Position numbers and translations under genes: made by a program. From Rhodobacteraceae bacterium UBA6197 (lineage in GTDB: Bacteria > Pseudomonadota > Alphaproteobacteria > Rhodobacterales > Rhodobacteraceae), in the NCBI GenBank assembly GCA_002422085.1, contig DISZ01000013.1:1-64000 (forward strand): a DNA stretch of 64,000 nucleotides. The letters run 5' to 3'. The notes under the pieces are model-generated. The model worked only from the letters and a program-made list of their open reading frames with translations, was not told the DNA's origin and searched no databases. Position 1 is the stretch's first letter. Each line of letters begins with the position of its first letter. Shown piece by piece: positions 43,701 through 52,006 of the stretch.

Positions 43701-44454
43701 CCACCCGTTCGCCGTTCTTCTTGACTGGCAGTTCGTAAACGTCCTGCGGGGTTTCGAACGACGAGGGAACCTTGACCGAAAACGCCCCGTCCGCGGTTTC
43801 GATCTCGCCCGCCGGGATCAGCAGGTTATTGCTGCGCACGACGGAAATCAGTTCCGGCGCGGTGACGTTGTAGGCCTCGAGCCGAAGCGGGTCGATCACC
43901 ACCTCGAGCATCTCGTCGCGGTGCCCGGCAAGGGTCGCCTCGAGCACCGGTTCCAGCCCTTCGAGCCGGTCTTGCAGATCCTTGGCCAGCCGCAAGAGCG
44001 TGCGTTCAGGCGCCGCCCCCGACAGGGCGACGACGACGACGGGAAATTCGGAAAAGTTGATTTCGCTGATCGTGTATTTGTCGGCGCCATCGGGGAATTT
44101 GCCTTCGGCGGTGTTCATCGCGTCGCGCACATCGGCGATGACCTTGGTCTTGTCCCAGCCAAAGTCGAATTCCAGCATCACCCCGCCGTAGTTTTCCAGC
44201 GCGGTGCCCGAGATGGTCTTCAGCCCGTCCAGATCGGACAGTTCGGTTTCCATCGTCTTGACCAGCAGCTTTTCGCTGTCGGCGGCCGAGATGCCGGGAA
44301 ACGGCACCGAGACAAACAGCGTCGGGATCTCGATATCGGGCTCGCCCTCTTTCGGCAGGCCGATATAGGCGGCAAGCCCGGCGACGATGGTCAGCGCGAC
44401 AAAGGCCAGCACCATGCGGGCCCGGCTTGCGGCCCAATCGACCATGCCGATCAT
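40780..44454 (-). CDS. RND-family efflux permease (AcrB/MmpL-like, long form)
   Basis: A proton-driven inner-membrane pump subunit. The 1224-residue protein is longer than the usual 1030-1070. It has extra helices (about 530-600) before the second half and a disordered Ala/Thr/Pro tail (about 1165-1224). The TM4 motif is GMLVDGAIVVVEY (D402-G403), so only one of the two relay aspartates typical of AcrB is present. The second half has ALAGIVVNNNIILIDTYQE. Its start overlaps the adaptor stop by four bases. The substrate cannot be read from sequence. No outer-membrane channel gene is adjacent. Confidence 0.93.
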   Translation of the reverse strand: MIGMVDWAASRARMVLAFVALTIVAGLAAYIGLPKEGEPDIEIPTLFVSVPFPGISAADSEKLLVKTMETELSDLDGLKTISGTALENYGGVMLEFDFGWDKTKVIADVRDAMNTAEGKFPDGADKYTISEINFSEFPVVVVALSGAAPERTLLRLAKDLQDRLEGLEPVLEATLAGHRDEMLEVVIDPLRLEAYNVTAPELISVVRSNNLLIPAGEIETADGAFSVKVPSSFETPQDVYELPVKKNGERVVTLGDLADIRLTFEDRTGTARFNGKPTVALQVVKRKGYNIIDTVALVRDTVTKAQASWPTDLQAAVEVGVALDQSKTVGSMVSQLEGSVLTAIALVMIVVLATLGTRSALLVGFSIPTSFLLTFLLLGAMGVAVSNIVMFGLILAVGMLVDGAIVVVEYADKRISEGQGPMRAYTEAAKRMFWPVISSTATTLCAFLPMLFWPGVPGEFMGMLPITIIFVLSASLVVALIYVPVVGGVAGRLSRMLDHLAAHLVPLHWAVRLALVLPALAAVFLGALMTLNPGYLGGVRLASGQYLAALPGALLFIAGALAASVTLTAARPRRGLRPVRAGYRRSLFGHLVAFLAGNPVMPLVTIAAVLFAVFSVFTYYGAHNNGTEFFVKSEIEQGIVYVRARGNLSLPEKDTLLRAAEAEVIGTPGISAVFSFAGQGGLNQNTGGAIAPRDTIGQIQVELLPWAERKDDPALNGDRVMEGIMARLDAIPGIKTQFLAQSRGPASGKPIQLRLKGDDFGALRQAVDQIETHLAQMTGITAIEDTRPLPGIDWQINVDVTRAGRFGADVATVGGMVQLVTRGVLLDKMRVDSSDEEIEIRVRLPARDRVLSTLDTLKLRTSEGLVPLANFITRTPVAKLGRIDRVDQTRYYDIKADVLPGLSNAQGAPINGTERIAAITDWLQTEATLPAGVAWEWTGDMVDQAESGAFLSKAFAGAMALMFIILLAQFNSFYNATLVLLAVVLSTAGVLVGMLVMGQPFSIIMTGVGIVALAGIVVNNNIILIDTYQEFSAYMPPIEAVVRTAEQRLRPVALTTITTMAGLAPMMFGLSLDFFNGGYSIDSPTALWWKQLATAVVFGLGTATVLTLIITPSLLALRIWLASGAYRSLAALRALAGGAHSAAARDRALTRATARRGATQILWDSPADVADTEAGSMPATGETATSNPAAAATVATTATTDESPATPEAGPKPRTPPGLDTAAE

Positions 44455-45545
44455 GGCGCGGCCTCGGGGGCGGTATAGCTGACCGCGAGCGGCGTGCCTT
44501 CGGTGACATATTCCTGCCCGACGACGATCACCTCGGCGGAATCGGGCAGGCCGGTCAGCCAGACCCCTTCGGGGGTGTCGCGCAGCAGCGTGACGGCGAA
44601 AAAGCGCGCCCGCCCCTCGACCACCAGCCGCAGACCCAGCGTGCCCGCGTCATTCAGCGTCAGCGCCGAGGCGGGCAGAAGATGACCCTTGGTGCCCTCG
44701 GCGCGGATCACCATTTCGATGGTCTGGCCTTCGCGGATGGCAAGGTCGGGGTTGGGCACCTCGGCCTCGACGCGGAAGGTCCGGGTCGCGGGGTCGGCGG
44801 CGCGCGACAGAAAGCTGACCTGGCCGGTGATCTCAAGCCCGGTGGCAAGGCGCGCGCCGACCCGTGCACCGGGAACGATCCGGTCGACCTCGGTTTCGGG
44901 GACAAAACCCACCAGCTTGATCGGGTCAAGCGCGATCACCGTGGCGCAAAGCCCGCCCGCCGGCAGCAGCGAGCCGGTCTCGGCGGCGTCGGTTTCAAGG
45001 ATCCCGGCGAAGGGGGCGGTGACGGTCAGCCGCTCGATGTCCTTTTGCACCGCCTGCACCCCGGCCTCGGCGGCCTGAAGCGCGGCGGTGGCGGCGGCGG
45101 CGGCGGTTTCCGACCGATACCCGCCCTCTTGCAGGCGGGTGGCCGCGGTGGCCGATAGCCGGGCCTCGGTCAGGCGGGCCTCGGCCTCGGACAGCATTGC
45201 CGCACGGGTGCCGGGGTCCAGCCGGCACAGCGTCTGGCCGGCGGTGACCTGGGCGCCGCGCCGCGCAGGGTCTGAAATGATGCGGCCCGGGGTTTCGGCC
45301 CGCACTTCGACGCGCCGCGCCGCTTCGGTCTGGCCGCGGGTCAGCACCCCTTGGTCGATCGGCTGCGCGATCGAGCGGCGCACCTGCACCGCCACCGTTT
45401 GGCTGCCCGATTGCGCCAGAGCGGTGGCCGCGGCCGGTTCGGCGGCATCCTTGCCCGCAAAGACCATCAGGCGATCGCGTTCAAACACCAGCACATAAAG
45501 CGCGGCACTGACCAGCACGGCATTGACGATCGGCACGAGGCGCAT
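44451..45545 (-). CDS. RND efflux periplasmic adaptor (membrane fusion protein)
   Basis: The adaptor links the RND pump to an outer-membrane channel. The 364-residue protein has a signal-anchor helix (about 4-21), lipoyl half-motifs (VRAETPGRIISDPARRGAQV, then VTAPFAGILETDAAETGSLL), a coiled-coil hairpin (EAEARLTEARLSATAATRLQ) and beta-barrel/MP domains (FVPETEVDRIVPGARVGARL, then VNPDL-like VPNPDLAIREGQT). It is the first gene of the pair. A 16-bp palindrome lies about 100 bases upstream. The start is ATG 45545 with AACAGG nearby. Confidence 0.92.
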   Translation of the reverse strand: MRLVPIVNAVLVSAALYVLVFERDRLMVFAGKDAAEPAAATALAQSGSQTVAVQVRRSIAQPIDQGVLTRGQTEAARRVEVRAETPGRIISDPARRGAQVTAGQTLCRLDPGTRAAMLSEAEARLTEARLSATAATRLQEGGYRSETAAAAATAALQAAEAGVQAVQKDIERLTVTAPFAGILETDAAETGSLLPAGGLCATVIALDPIKLVGFVPETEVDRIVPGARVGARLATGLEITGQVSFLSRAADPATRTFRVEAEVPNPDLAIREGQTIEMVIRAEGTKGHLLPASALTLNDAGTLGLRLVVEGRARFFAVTLLRDTPEGVWLTGLPDSAEVIVVGQEYVTEGTPLAVSYTAPEAAP

Positions 45546-45643
45546 CGGGTGTTTTCCTGTTGCAAGGCGGTGGCGAGGGTAATGCCAGTCAGGTTAAAAT
45601 AACGGCAGTCGACAATGGAGCAAGCGATCAGAGCGGTGAATAG

Positions 45644-45659
45644 TGAACCCGTCGGTTCA
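45644..45659. promoter_or_regulatory. Candidate operator palindrome upstream of the RND adaptor gene
   Basis: TGAACC-CGTC-GGTTCA is a perfect six-base inverted repeat with a four-base spacer, the size and style of TetR/AcrR operators. It sits in the divergent gap between the RND pair and yfgM. No regulator gene is adjacent. Confidence 0.45.
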
Positions 45660-45790
45660 GTTTACGCAACGGAACCTTGCCACTCAAGGGATTTTTCGGC
45701 GTCTTGGCAAAGGCGGGGGGTTGCGTGTAAGACGGGCCGGACGATCTGCACCGGGCCAACCGGGCAGGGCTGCGTGTGAGGAGTATGGCC

Positions 45791-46462
45791 GTGAGCGAGA
45801 CCGACAGCTTCATCGATGAAGTCACCGAAGAGGTTCGCCGCGACCGGCTGTTCACGCTGATGCGGCGCTATGGCTGGATCGCGATTCTGGCGGTGCTGCT
45901 GATCGTTGGCGGCGCGGCCTTCAACGAATGGCGCAAGGCGCGCGATGCCGCCGAGGCGCAGGCGTTTGGCGATGCCGTGCTGGCGGCGATGGACAAGGAT
46001 GACCGCGGCGCCGCGCTGGGCGCGATTGCCGCCGACAAGGGCCGCGCCGGGGTGCTGGGGCTGCTGACGGCGGCCGAAGCGGTGGACCGGGGCGATACGG
46101 CCGCGGCGCGGGCGGCGCTCGAGGCGATGGCGGCGGATGCCAGCCTGCCGGCCAGCCTGCGCGCGCTGGCCGAGCTGAAGGCGATAATGGTGGCCGGCGC
46201 CGCCACGGGGCCGGGCGCGACGGACCCTGCCGCAGATCTTGCCGCCCGCGATGCCGCCTTGGCCCGTCTGGCCGCGCCGGGCGCGCCGTTCCGGCCGCTG
46301 GCGATGGAACAACAGGCGTTGATCGAGATCGACGCGGGCCGCACCGAGGCCGGGGTAGCGCTGCTGCGTCAGATTCTGGCCGAGGCCGGGTTGACGCCGG
46401 GCTTGCGTCAACGCGCGACTGAGGTGATGGTGACGCTGGGTATGGACCCGGCCGCCGAATAG
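45791..46462 (+). CDS. yfgM: YfgM-like tetratricopeptide protein (envelope protein-folding helper)
   Basis: YfgM-type proteins are inner-membrane-anchored TPR proteins near the Sec translocon and periplasmic chaperones. The 223-residue protein starts VSETDSFIDEVTEEVRRDRL, has one TM helix (about 28-46, GWIAILAVLLIVGGAAF), and a periplasmic alanine-rich TPR_21-like region (AFGDAVLAAMDKDDRGAALG, then MEQQALIEIDAGRTEAGVAL). GTG 45791 is preferred because GAGGAG ends seven bases before it; the ATG at 45785 is too close to that site. The order yfgM-bamB-der is the same as in E. coli, which supports the name. Confidence 0.85.
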   Translation: MSETDSFIDEVTEEVRRDRLFTLMRRYGWIAILAVLLIVGGAAFNEWRKARDAAEAQAFGDAVLAAMDKDDRGAALGAIAADKGRAGVLGLLTAAEAVDRGDTAAARAALEAMAADASLPASLRALAELKAIMVAGAATGPGATDPAADLAARDAALARLAAPGAPFRPLAMEQQALIEIDAGRTEAGVALLRQILAEAGLTPGLRQRATEVMVTLGMDPAAE

Positions 46463-46503
46463 CGGTGGCGGAGTTCGGGTTTGATAACAAGGGGGCGAGG
46501 GCG

Positions 46504-47868
46504 GTGAAGCTATTGCAGGGCAACTCTCGGGGCATTGGGGTTCGGGATCTTGGCGTTCGGGGTATTGGCGTTCTGAGCCTGCTTGTGCTGCTTCAGGGCT
46601 GTGCCCCGAAAGAGATTATCCTCGAAGGCGACCGGATCGGTCCGCGCGACGTGTTGTCGGGGGCCGAGGCCGCCTCGACCGAAGACGTGGCCCCGGTTGC
46701 CGTGGCGATCACGCTGCCGCCCGTGCAGCGCAATGCCGACTGGAGCCATCGCGGTGGCAACGCGGCCCACGCCTTGGTCAATGCCGCGCTGGGCGCGGGC
46801 ACGACACGGATCTGGTCGGCCAATGTCGGGCAGGGCGCGAACCGCAAGCATCGGATCACCGCCGATCCGGTGGTGGCGGCGGGGCGGATCTATACGCTTG
46901 ACAGCCGCGCGCAGGTCATCGCCACGGGGCTGAACGGCACCACGATTTGGCACGCCGATCTGACCCCGGCTTCGGATCGCGCCGATGACGCCTCGGGCGG
47001 CGGTCTGGCCTTTGCCGAGGGCCGGATCTTTGCGACCACCGGCTTTGGCGAGTTGCTGGCGCTGGATGCGGCCTCGGGCGCGGTGATCTGGCGGCAGAAA
47101 TTTGGCGCCGCCGTGGGGGGGGCGCCGACGGTCGCGGCGGGCAATGTCTATGTCGTGGCGCGCGATGCCACGGCCTGGGCGGTGCGGGCCAGCGACGGGC
47201 GGGTGCTGTGGCAGTTGCCCGGCTCGCCGGCACCGTCGGGGGTGACCGGGGTCTCCGCCCCGGCGGTCAATGACCGGATCGCGGTGTTCCCCTTCGCCTC
47301 GGGCGAAATGGTGGCGGCGCTGCGTCAGGGTGGCTTGCAATTGTGGCAATCGAAGGTGGCGGGGGCGCGGCTGGGCCGGGCCTATACCGCGGTGGCCGAT
47401 CTGACCGGCGATCCGGTGATCGTGGGCGACACGATCTATGCCGGGTCTTCGGCAGGTAAGACCGGCGCCTTTTCGGCCAGCACCGGCGAGCGGATCTGGA
47501 CCGCGACCGAGGGGGCCAACAGCCCGGTTCAGGTTGCCGGTGGCGCGGTCTTTCTGGTGTCGGACGAGGCGCAGCTGGTGCGGCTTGACGCCACGACCGG
47601 CGCGGTGGTCTGGGCGGTGGATCTGCCCTATTACCTCAAGGACAAGGCCAAGAAACAGCGCTCGATCTACGCCAATTACGGGCCGGTTCTGGCCGGGGAT
47701 CGGCTGTTCGTGGCCTCGTCAGACGGGCAGTTGCGCAGTTTTGACCCGGCCTCGGGCGCGCTGATCGGGCAGGCCGATATCCCCGGCGGGGCGGCCTCGG
47801 CGCCGGTCGTGGCGGGGCAAGTGCTTTATGTCCTCGGGCGCGGCGGACAGCTTCACGCTTTCCGCTGA
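46504..47868 (+). CDS. bamB: Outer membrane assembly lipoprotein BamB-like (PQQ-type beta-propeller)
   Basis: BamB is a lipoprotein of the beta-barrel assembly machinery. The 454-residue protein begins with a signal region of IG-V repeats (GIGVRDLGVRGIGVLSLL) ending in the lipobox LLQGC. It then has many propeller repeats with the W-D/G-style AASGAVIWRQKFGAAVGGAP, ASDGRVLWQLPG, ASTGERIWTATEG and DATTGAVVWAVDLP. GTG 46504 follows GAGGGCG; the frame is open to 46465 and a start there is possible. The stop of yfgM is 41 bases upstream. Position between yfgM and der supports BamB. Confidence 0.92.
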   Translation: MKLLQGNSRGIGVRDLGVRGIGVLSLLVLLQGCAPKEIILEGDRIGPRDVLSGAEAASTEDVAPVAVAITLPPVQRNADWSHRGGNAAHALVNAALGAGTTRIWSANVGQGANRKHRITADPVVAAGRIYTLDSRAQVIATGLNGTTIWHADLTPASDRADDASGGGLAFAEGRIFATTGFGELLALDAASGAVIWRQKFGAAVGGAPTVAAGNVYVVARDATAWAVRASDGRVLWQLPGSPAPSGVTGVSAPAVNDRIAVFPFASGEMVAALRQGGLQLWQSKVAGARLGRAYTAVADLTGDPVIVGDTIYAGSSAGKTGAFSASTGERIWTATEGANSPVQVAGGAVFLVSDEAQLVRLDATTGAVVWAVDLPYYLKDKAKKQRSIYANYGPVLAGDRLFVASSDGQLRSFDPASGALIGQADIPGGAASAPVVAGQVLYVLGRGGQLHAFR

Positions 47869-47928
47869 CCGAAAACCCGTGTATGGGGGCCGCTTGGCAT
47901 TTCCCGAAAGGGGCCCAAGGAGGGCACC

Positions 47929-49389
47929 ATGAGCTTTACCCTGGCCATCGTTGGCCGACCCAATGTGGGCAAATCGACATTGTTCAACCGCCTTGTCGGC
48001 AAGCGGTTGGCGCTGGTCGACGATCAGCCCGGTGTGACGCGTGACCTGCGCGAAGGCGATGCCCGGCTGGGCGATCTGCGCTTTATCGTGATTGATTCGG
48101 CGGGGCTGGAACTGGTCGAAGACGACAGCCTTCAGGGCCGGATGCGGCGCCTGACCGAACGCGCGGTGGAAGAGGCCGACATCTGCCTGTTCGTCATCGA
48201 CGGACGCGTCGGTGTGACCGCCACCGATGAAATCTTTGCCGATATCCTGCGCCGCAAGAATGCGCATGTGATCGTCGCGGCCAACAAATCCGAAGGCTCG
48301 GCAGGGGACGCCGGCGCGCTCGAGGCCTGGAGCCTCGGTCTGGGCGAACCGGTGCGGATTTCGGCCGAACATGGCGAGGGCCTCGACGATCTTTACCGGA
48401 TCCTGGTGCCGCTGGCCGATGCCTTTGACGCCAAGGCCGCGCTGACCGCCCCCGAGGTGGATGTCGACGTGACCGGCGACGAGGACGAAGACGCCTACCA
48501 GCCGCCGACCAAGGCCAAACCGCTGCAACTGGCGGTGATCGGCCGCCCGAACGCCGGCAAATCGACGCTGATCAACAAGATCCTCGGCGAAGACCGGCTG
48601 CTGACCGGCCCCGAAGCGGGGATCACCCGCGATGCGATCTCGGTGCGGACCGAGTTCATGGGCACGCCGATGCGGATCTTCGATACCGCCGGAATGCGCA
48701 AGAAGGCCAAGATCGACAACAAGCTGGAAAAGCTTTCGGTCGCCGACGGGCTGCGCGCGGTGCGCTTTGCCGAGGTGGTGGTGGTGTTGCTGGACGTCGA
48801 TATCCCGTTCGAACAGCAAGACCTGCGGATCGCCGATTTCGCCGAGACCGAGGGACGTGCGGTCGTGGTCGCGGCCAACAAATGGGACCTCGAAGAGGAC
48901 AAGGCGCACAAGCTCAATGATCTGCGCGAGGCGTTTGAACGCCTGCTGCCGCAACTGCGCGGCGCGCCGCTGGTCACCGTTTCGGCCAAGACCGGCAAGG
49001 GGCTCGACCGGCTGCACGATGCGATCCTCAAGGCGCATGCCGTCTGGAACCGCCGCATCACCACCGCCAAGCTGAACCAGTGGCTGGGCGCGATGACCGA
49101 GGCACACCCGCCCCCCGCGCCGGGCGGCCGCCGGATCAAACTGCGCTACATGACGCAAGTGAAAACCCGCCCGCCCGCCTTCGTGGTGATGTGCAACCAT
49201 GCCGAAAAGCTGCCCGAAAGCTATTCGCGCTATCTGGTCAATGGCCTGCGCACCGATTTCGAGATGCCCGGCACACCGATCCGGCTGACGTTTCGCGATC
49301 AGGGCGCGGCGAACCCGTTCAAGGACAAGAAGTGGTCAACGCCGTCGCGACTGCGCAAGCATACCGATGGCAAGGGCAAATTCGATTGA
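47929..49389 (+). CDS. der: GTPase Der (EngA), ribosome biogenesis
   Basis: Der has two tandem GTPase domains and acts in maturation of the 50S subunit. The 486-residue protein shows the first G1 GRPNVGKST (9-17), G3 DSAGLEL and G4 NKSE, then the second G1 GRPNAGKST, G3 DTAGMRKK and G4 NKWD. A C-terminal KH-like domain contains IKLRYMTQVKTRPPAFVVM. The G4 of domain 1 (ANKSEG) is family-typical. CAAGGAGG precedes the ATG. It is the third gene of the yfgM-bamB-der set and ends at a bidirectional hairpin shared with serS. Confidence 0.97.
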   Translation: MSFTLAIVGRPNVGKSTLFNRLVGKRLALVDDQPGVTRDLREGDARLGDLRFIVIDSAGLELVEDDSLQGRMRRLTERAVEEADICLFVIDGRVGVTATDEIFADILRRKNAHVIVAANKSEGSAGDAGALEAWSLGLGEPVRISAEHGEGLDDLYRILVPLADAFDAKAALTAPEVDVDVTGDEDEDAYQPPTKAKPLQLAVIGRPNAGKSTLINKILGEDRLLTGPEAGITRDAISVRTEFMGTPMRIFDTAGMRKKAKIDNKLEKLSVADGLRAVRFAEVVVVLLDVDIPFEQQDLRIADFAETEGRAVVVAANKWDLEEDKAHKLNDLREAFERLLPQLRGAPLVTVSAKTGKGLDRLHDAILKAHAVWNRRITTAKLNQWLGAMTEAHPPPAPGGRRIKLRYMTQVKTRPPAFVVMCNHAEKLPESYSRYLVNGLRTDFEMPGTPIRLTFRDQGAANPFKDKKWSTPSRLRKHTDGKGKFD

Positions 49390-49403
49390 TTTCGTCTTCG
49401 TGA

Positions 49404-49460
49404 AAATATCCCCGCCGGAGGCTCCTGTGATCGCCGTGGGAGCCTCCGGCGGGGATATTT
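49404..49460. terminator. Bidirectional hairpin terminator between der and serS
   Basis: Perfect 22-base arms (49404-49425 and 49439-49460, core CCCCGCCGGAGGCTCC) sit between convergent stops. It is the TATCC variant of the dispersed hairpin, flanked by TCTTCG and CGAAGATGAAA. Confidence 0.85.
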
Positions 49461-49485
49461 CTGCGAAGATGAAACCGCAGCGGGC

Positions 49486-50778
49486 TCAGACCATCTGGCC
49501 GTCGGCCGCAAGCCGGGTCTTGCCGCGCAGATAGGGGTGCAGGACGGCCGGCAGGGTGACCGAACCGTCGGCCTCCTGACCGTTTTCCAGCACCGCGATC
49601 AGGCAGCGTCCTACCGCGAGGCCCGAGCCATTCAGGGTTGCCACGAATTCCGGCTTGCCACCACCAAGGGGTTTGTAGCGCGCCGCCATCCGGCGCGCCT
49701 GAAAGCTGCCGCAGGTCGAGACCGAGCTGATTTCGCGGTAGGTATCCTGCCCCGGCAGCCAGACCTCGAGGTCATGTGTCTTCTGGCTGCCAAAGCCCAT
49801 GTCACCGGTGCAGAGCACGATCCGGCGGTAGGGCAGTTCCAGCCGCTCGAGCACGGTTTCGGCGCAGCGGGTCATGCGTTCGTGTTCTTCCAGGGCGGCC
49901 TCGGGGGTGCAGATCGTCACCATCTCGACTTTTTCGAACTGGTGCTGGCGCAGCATCCCCGAGGTATCCTTGCCCGCCGAGCCGGCCTCGGAGCGGAAGC
50001 ACTGCGTATGGGCGCAGTAGCGACGCGGCAAGGTGGCTTCGTCCAGCGTTTCGCCGGCGACGATATTGGTCAGCGTCACCTCGGCGGTGGGGATCAGCCA
50101 CCAGCCATTGGTGGTCTGGTAGCTGTCCTCGGCGAATTTCGGCAGGTTGCCGGTGCCGATCATCGCCTCGTCGCGCACCAGAACCGGGGTGATGGTTTCC
50201 ATCAGCCCGTGTTCCTCGGCGTGCAGATCCAGCATGAACTGTGCCAGCGCACGGTGCAGCCGCGCGACCCCGCCCGACAGCACCACAAAGCGTGCGCCCG
50301 ACAGTTTGGCGGCGGTTTCAAAGTCCATGCCCTGTTGCACGGCGGGCAGTTGGTAATGCTCGAGCGGCGCAAAGCCGAAGGTGCGCGGGCTGCCCCAGCG
50401 CTTCAGTTCGAGGTTGTCGGCTTCGTCGCGCCCGTCGGGGGCCTCTGGCAGCGGCAGGTTGGGGATTGTCAGCAGCAGATCCCGCAACGCGAGGTCTTGC
50501 GCGCCGGCCTCTTGGGTCAGGCGGGCGATCTCGGCCTTCTTTTCGGCGACAAGGGCGCGCAGGCGGTCGAATTCGGCGTCATTGCCGGCGGCCTTGGCGG
50601 CACCGACCTCTTTCGAGGCGCGGTTCTGGTCGGCCTGGGCGGTCTCGGCGGCAAGGATCCGGGTGCGGCGGTCTTCATCCAGCGCCAGGATCTGCGGCGA
50701 CATCGGGGCCAATCCGCGCCGCGCAAGGGCGGCGTCGAAGGCGGCGGGGTTTTCGCGGATGGCGCGGATGTCATGCAT
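49486..50778 (-). CDS. serS: Seryl-tRNA synthetase
   Basis: It charges tRNA-Ser and tRNA-Sec with serine. The 430-residue protein has the N-terminal long coiled-coil arm (about 28-100, RTRILAAETAQADQNRASKE) and the class II core: motif 1 near LDLHAEEHGLMETITPVLV, motif 2 CFRSEAGSAGKDTSGMLRQH with EKVEMV, and motif 3 NGSGLAVGRCLIAVLEN with its arginine. ATG 50778 has GAGG upstream and gives the family N-terminus MHDIRAIRENPAAFDAAL; a four-codon upstream start is possible. It converges on der. Confidence 0.97.
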   Translation of the reverse strand: MHDIRAIRENPAAFDAALARRGLAPMSPQILALDEDRRTRILAAETAQADQNRASKEVGAAKAAGNDAEFDRLRALVAEKKAEIARLTQEAGAQDLALRDLLLTIPNLPLPEAPDGRDEADNLELKRWGSPRTFGFAPLEHYQLPAVQQGMDFETAAKLSGARFVVLSGGVARLHRALAQFMLDLHAEEHGLMETITPVLVRDEAMIGTGNLPKFAEDSYQTTNGWWLIPTAEVTLTNIVAGETLDEATLPRRYCAHTQCFRSEAGSAGKDTSGMLRQHQFEKVEMVTICTPEAALEEHERMTRCAETVLERLELPYRRIVLCTGDMGFGSQKTHDLEVWLPGQDTYREISSVSTCGSFQARRMAARYKPLGGGKPEFVATLNGSGLAVGRCLIAVLENGQEADGSVTLPAVLHPYLRGKTRLAADGQMV

Positions 50779-50976
50779 GGCGGACCTCATTCAATGATGA
50801 CATGCCATTAGCGCATTGGCGCGTCTGCGAAAAGGCCCGGTGCAGAAATCACACCTTGCGGAGAAGCCGGTGGCTTGCGGGACATTCTGCGCCATTGCAT
50901 CGGGTCTTGCGGTAGGGTTGAATTGTGGTGTAAATGCCTCACATTCAAAAATCAGAATATAAATCCGAGAATCCGC

Positions 50977-51009
50977 ACCGAACCGCCACCGAACCACCAC
51001 CGAACCACG
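50977..51009 (+). repeat. Three tandem 11-bp repeats in the leader of the second RND operon
   Basis: Three copies of ACCGAACCRCC (50977-50987, 50988-50998, 50999-51009) lie just before the adaptor's ribosome binding site (GGAGGAAGGG, 51019-51028). The one-helical-turn period would fit a regulator binding array, but slippage is an equal explanation. Confidence 0.4.
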
Positions 51010-51037
51010 GACAAACCCCGGAGGAAGGGACGCCACG

Positions 51038-52006
51038 ATGAAATCCATGCTATACGCACTGACACTGGCCGCGCTTGTGCAGCCTGCCTTGGCCCATGCC
51101 GAAGGCAGTTTTCTGGTGACGCCAACCGAAGTGACGGATTGGAAGGCGGTCTATGGCCGGGTCGAGGCCAAGGACAATATTCCGGCGCGGGCGCGGCTGG
51201 GCGGCACCTTGATCGAATTGGTGGTTTCCGAGGGCGACAACGTGCAGGCGGGCCAGCCTCTGGGCCGGATCGTCGATCAAAAGCTGGATTTCCAACTGAG
51301 CGCGATCGACGCGCAGCTTCAGGCACTGGGGGCGCAGTTGATCAATGCCGAGGCCGAACTGAAACGCGGCGAGGAATTGCTGTCGCGCGGGGTGACCACG
51401 GCGCAGCGGCTGGATGCGTTGCGCACGCAGGTCGATGTCATCAAGGGCCAGATCGAGGCGCAAAAGGCGCAGGCGCAGGTGATCCGGCAGCAGGCCGAGG
51501 AAGGCACGGTGCTGGCGCCGATCTCGGGGCGGGTTCTGAATGTGCCGGTGGCGGTCGGCGCGGTGGTGATGCCGGGCGAGGTGGTGGCCACGGTCGGCGG
51601 CGGCGGGTTCTTCTTGCGCCTCGCGGTGCCCGAGCGCCATGCGACCAGCCTGAAGGAGGGCGCGGCGATCGTGGTGGAATCGCCGGGGGGCGTGGCCGAA
51701 GGGCGGCTGGCCAAGGTCTATCCGCTGATCGAAAACGGCCGCGTCATTGCCGATGTCGAGGTTGATACGCTGGACGTGGATTTTGTCGATGCGCGGGTTC
51801 TGGTGCGGTTGCCGATGGGCACCCGGCAGGCGCTGAGGGTGCCCGCCGAGATGCTCAAGACACAATCGGGGCTGGATTTCCTGCGGGTTGACGGGCTTGC
51901 GCGGGTGGTCGTGCCGGGCACCGTCGAGACCGTGGACGGGGTGTCGATGGTCGAGATCGTAACCGGGTTGAGTGGCGGCGAGACGGTGACCTCTGATGAG
52001 CAATGA
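51038..52006 (+). CDS. RND efflux periplasmic adaptor, second system
   Basis: A 322-residue membrane fusion protein with a cleavable-looking signal peptide (about 1-21, ending HAEG). It has lipoyl halves (ARLGGTLIELVVSEGDNVQA, then GTVLAPISGRVLNVPVAVGA), a short helical hairpin (INAEAELKRGEELLSRGVT) and a barrel region (LRLAVPERHATSLKEGAAIV). It is shorter than the adaptor at 44.5-45.5 kb and not closely similar, so the two systems are not a recent duplication. GGAGGAAGGG precedes the ATG. It overlaps the permease start by 11 bases. Confidence 0.92.
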   Translation: MKSMLYALTLAALVQPALAHAEGSFLVTPTEVTDWKAVYGRVEAKDNIPARARLGGTLIELVVSEGDNVQAGQPLGRIVDQKLDFQLSAIDAQLQALGAQLINAEAELKRGEELLSRGVTTAQRLDALRTQVDVIKGQIEAQKAQAQVIRQQAEEGTVLAPISGRVLNVPVAVGAVVMPGEVVATVGGGGFFLRLAVPERHATSLKEGAAIVVESPGGVAEGRLAKVYPLIENGRVIADVEVDTLDVDFVDARVLVRLPMGTRQALRVPAEMLKTQSGLDFLRVDGLARVVVPGTVETVDGVSMVEIVTGLSGGETVTSDEQ

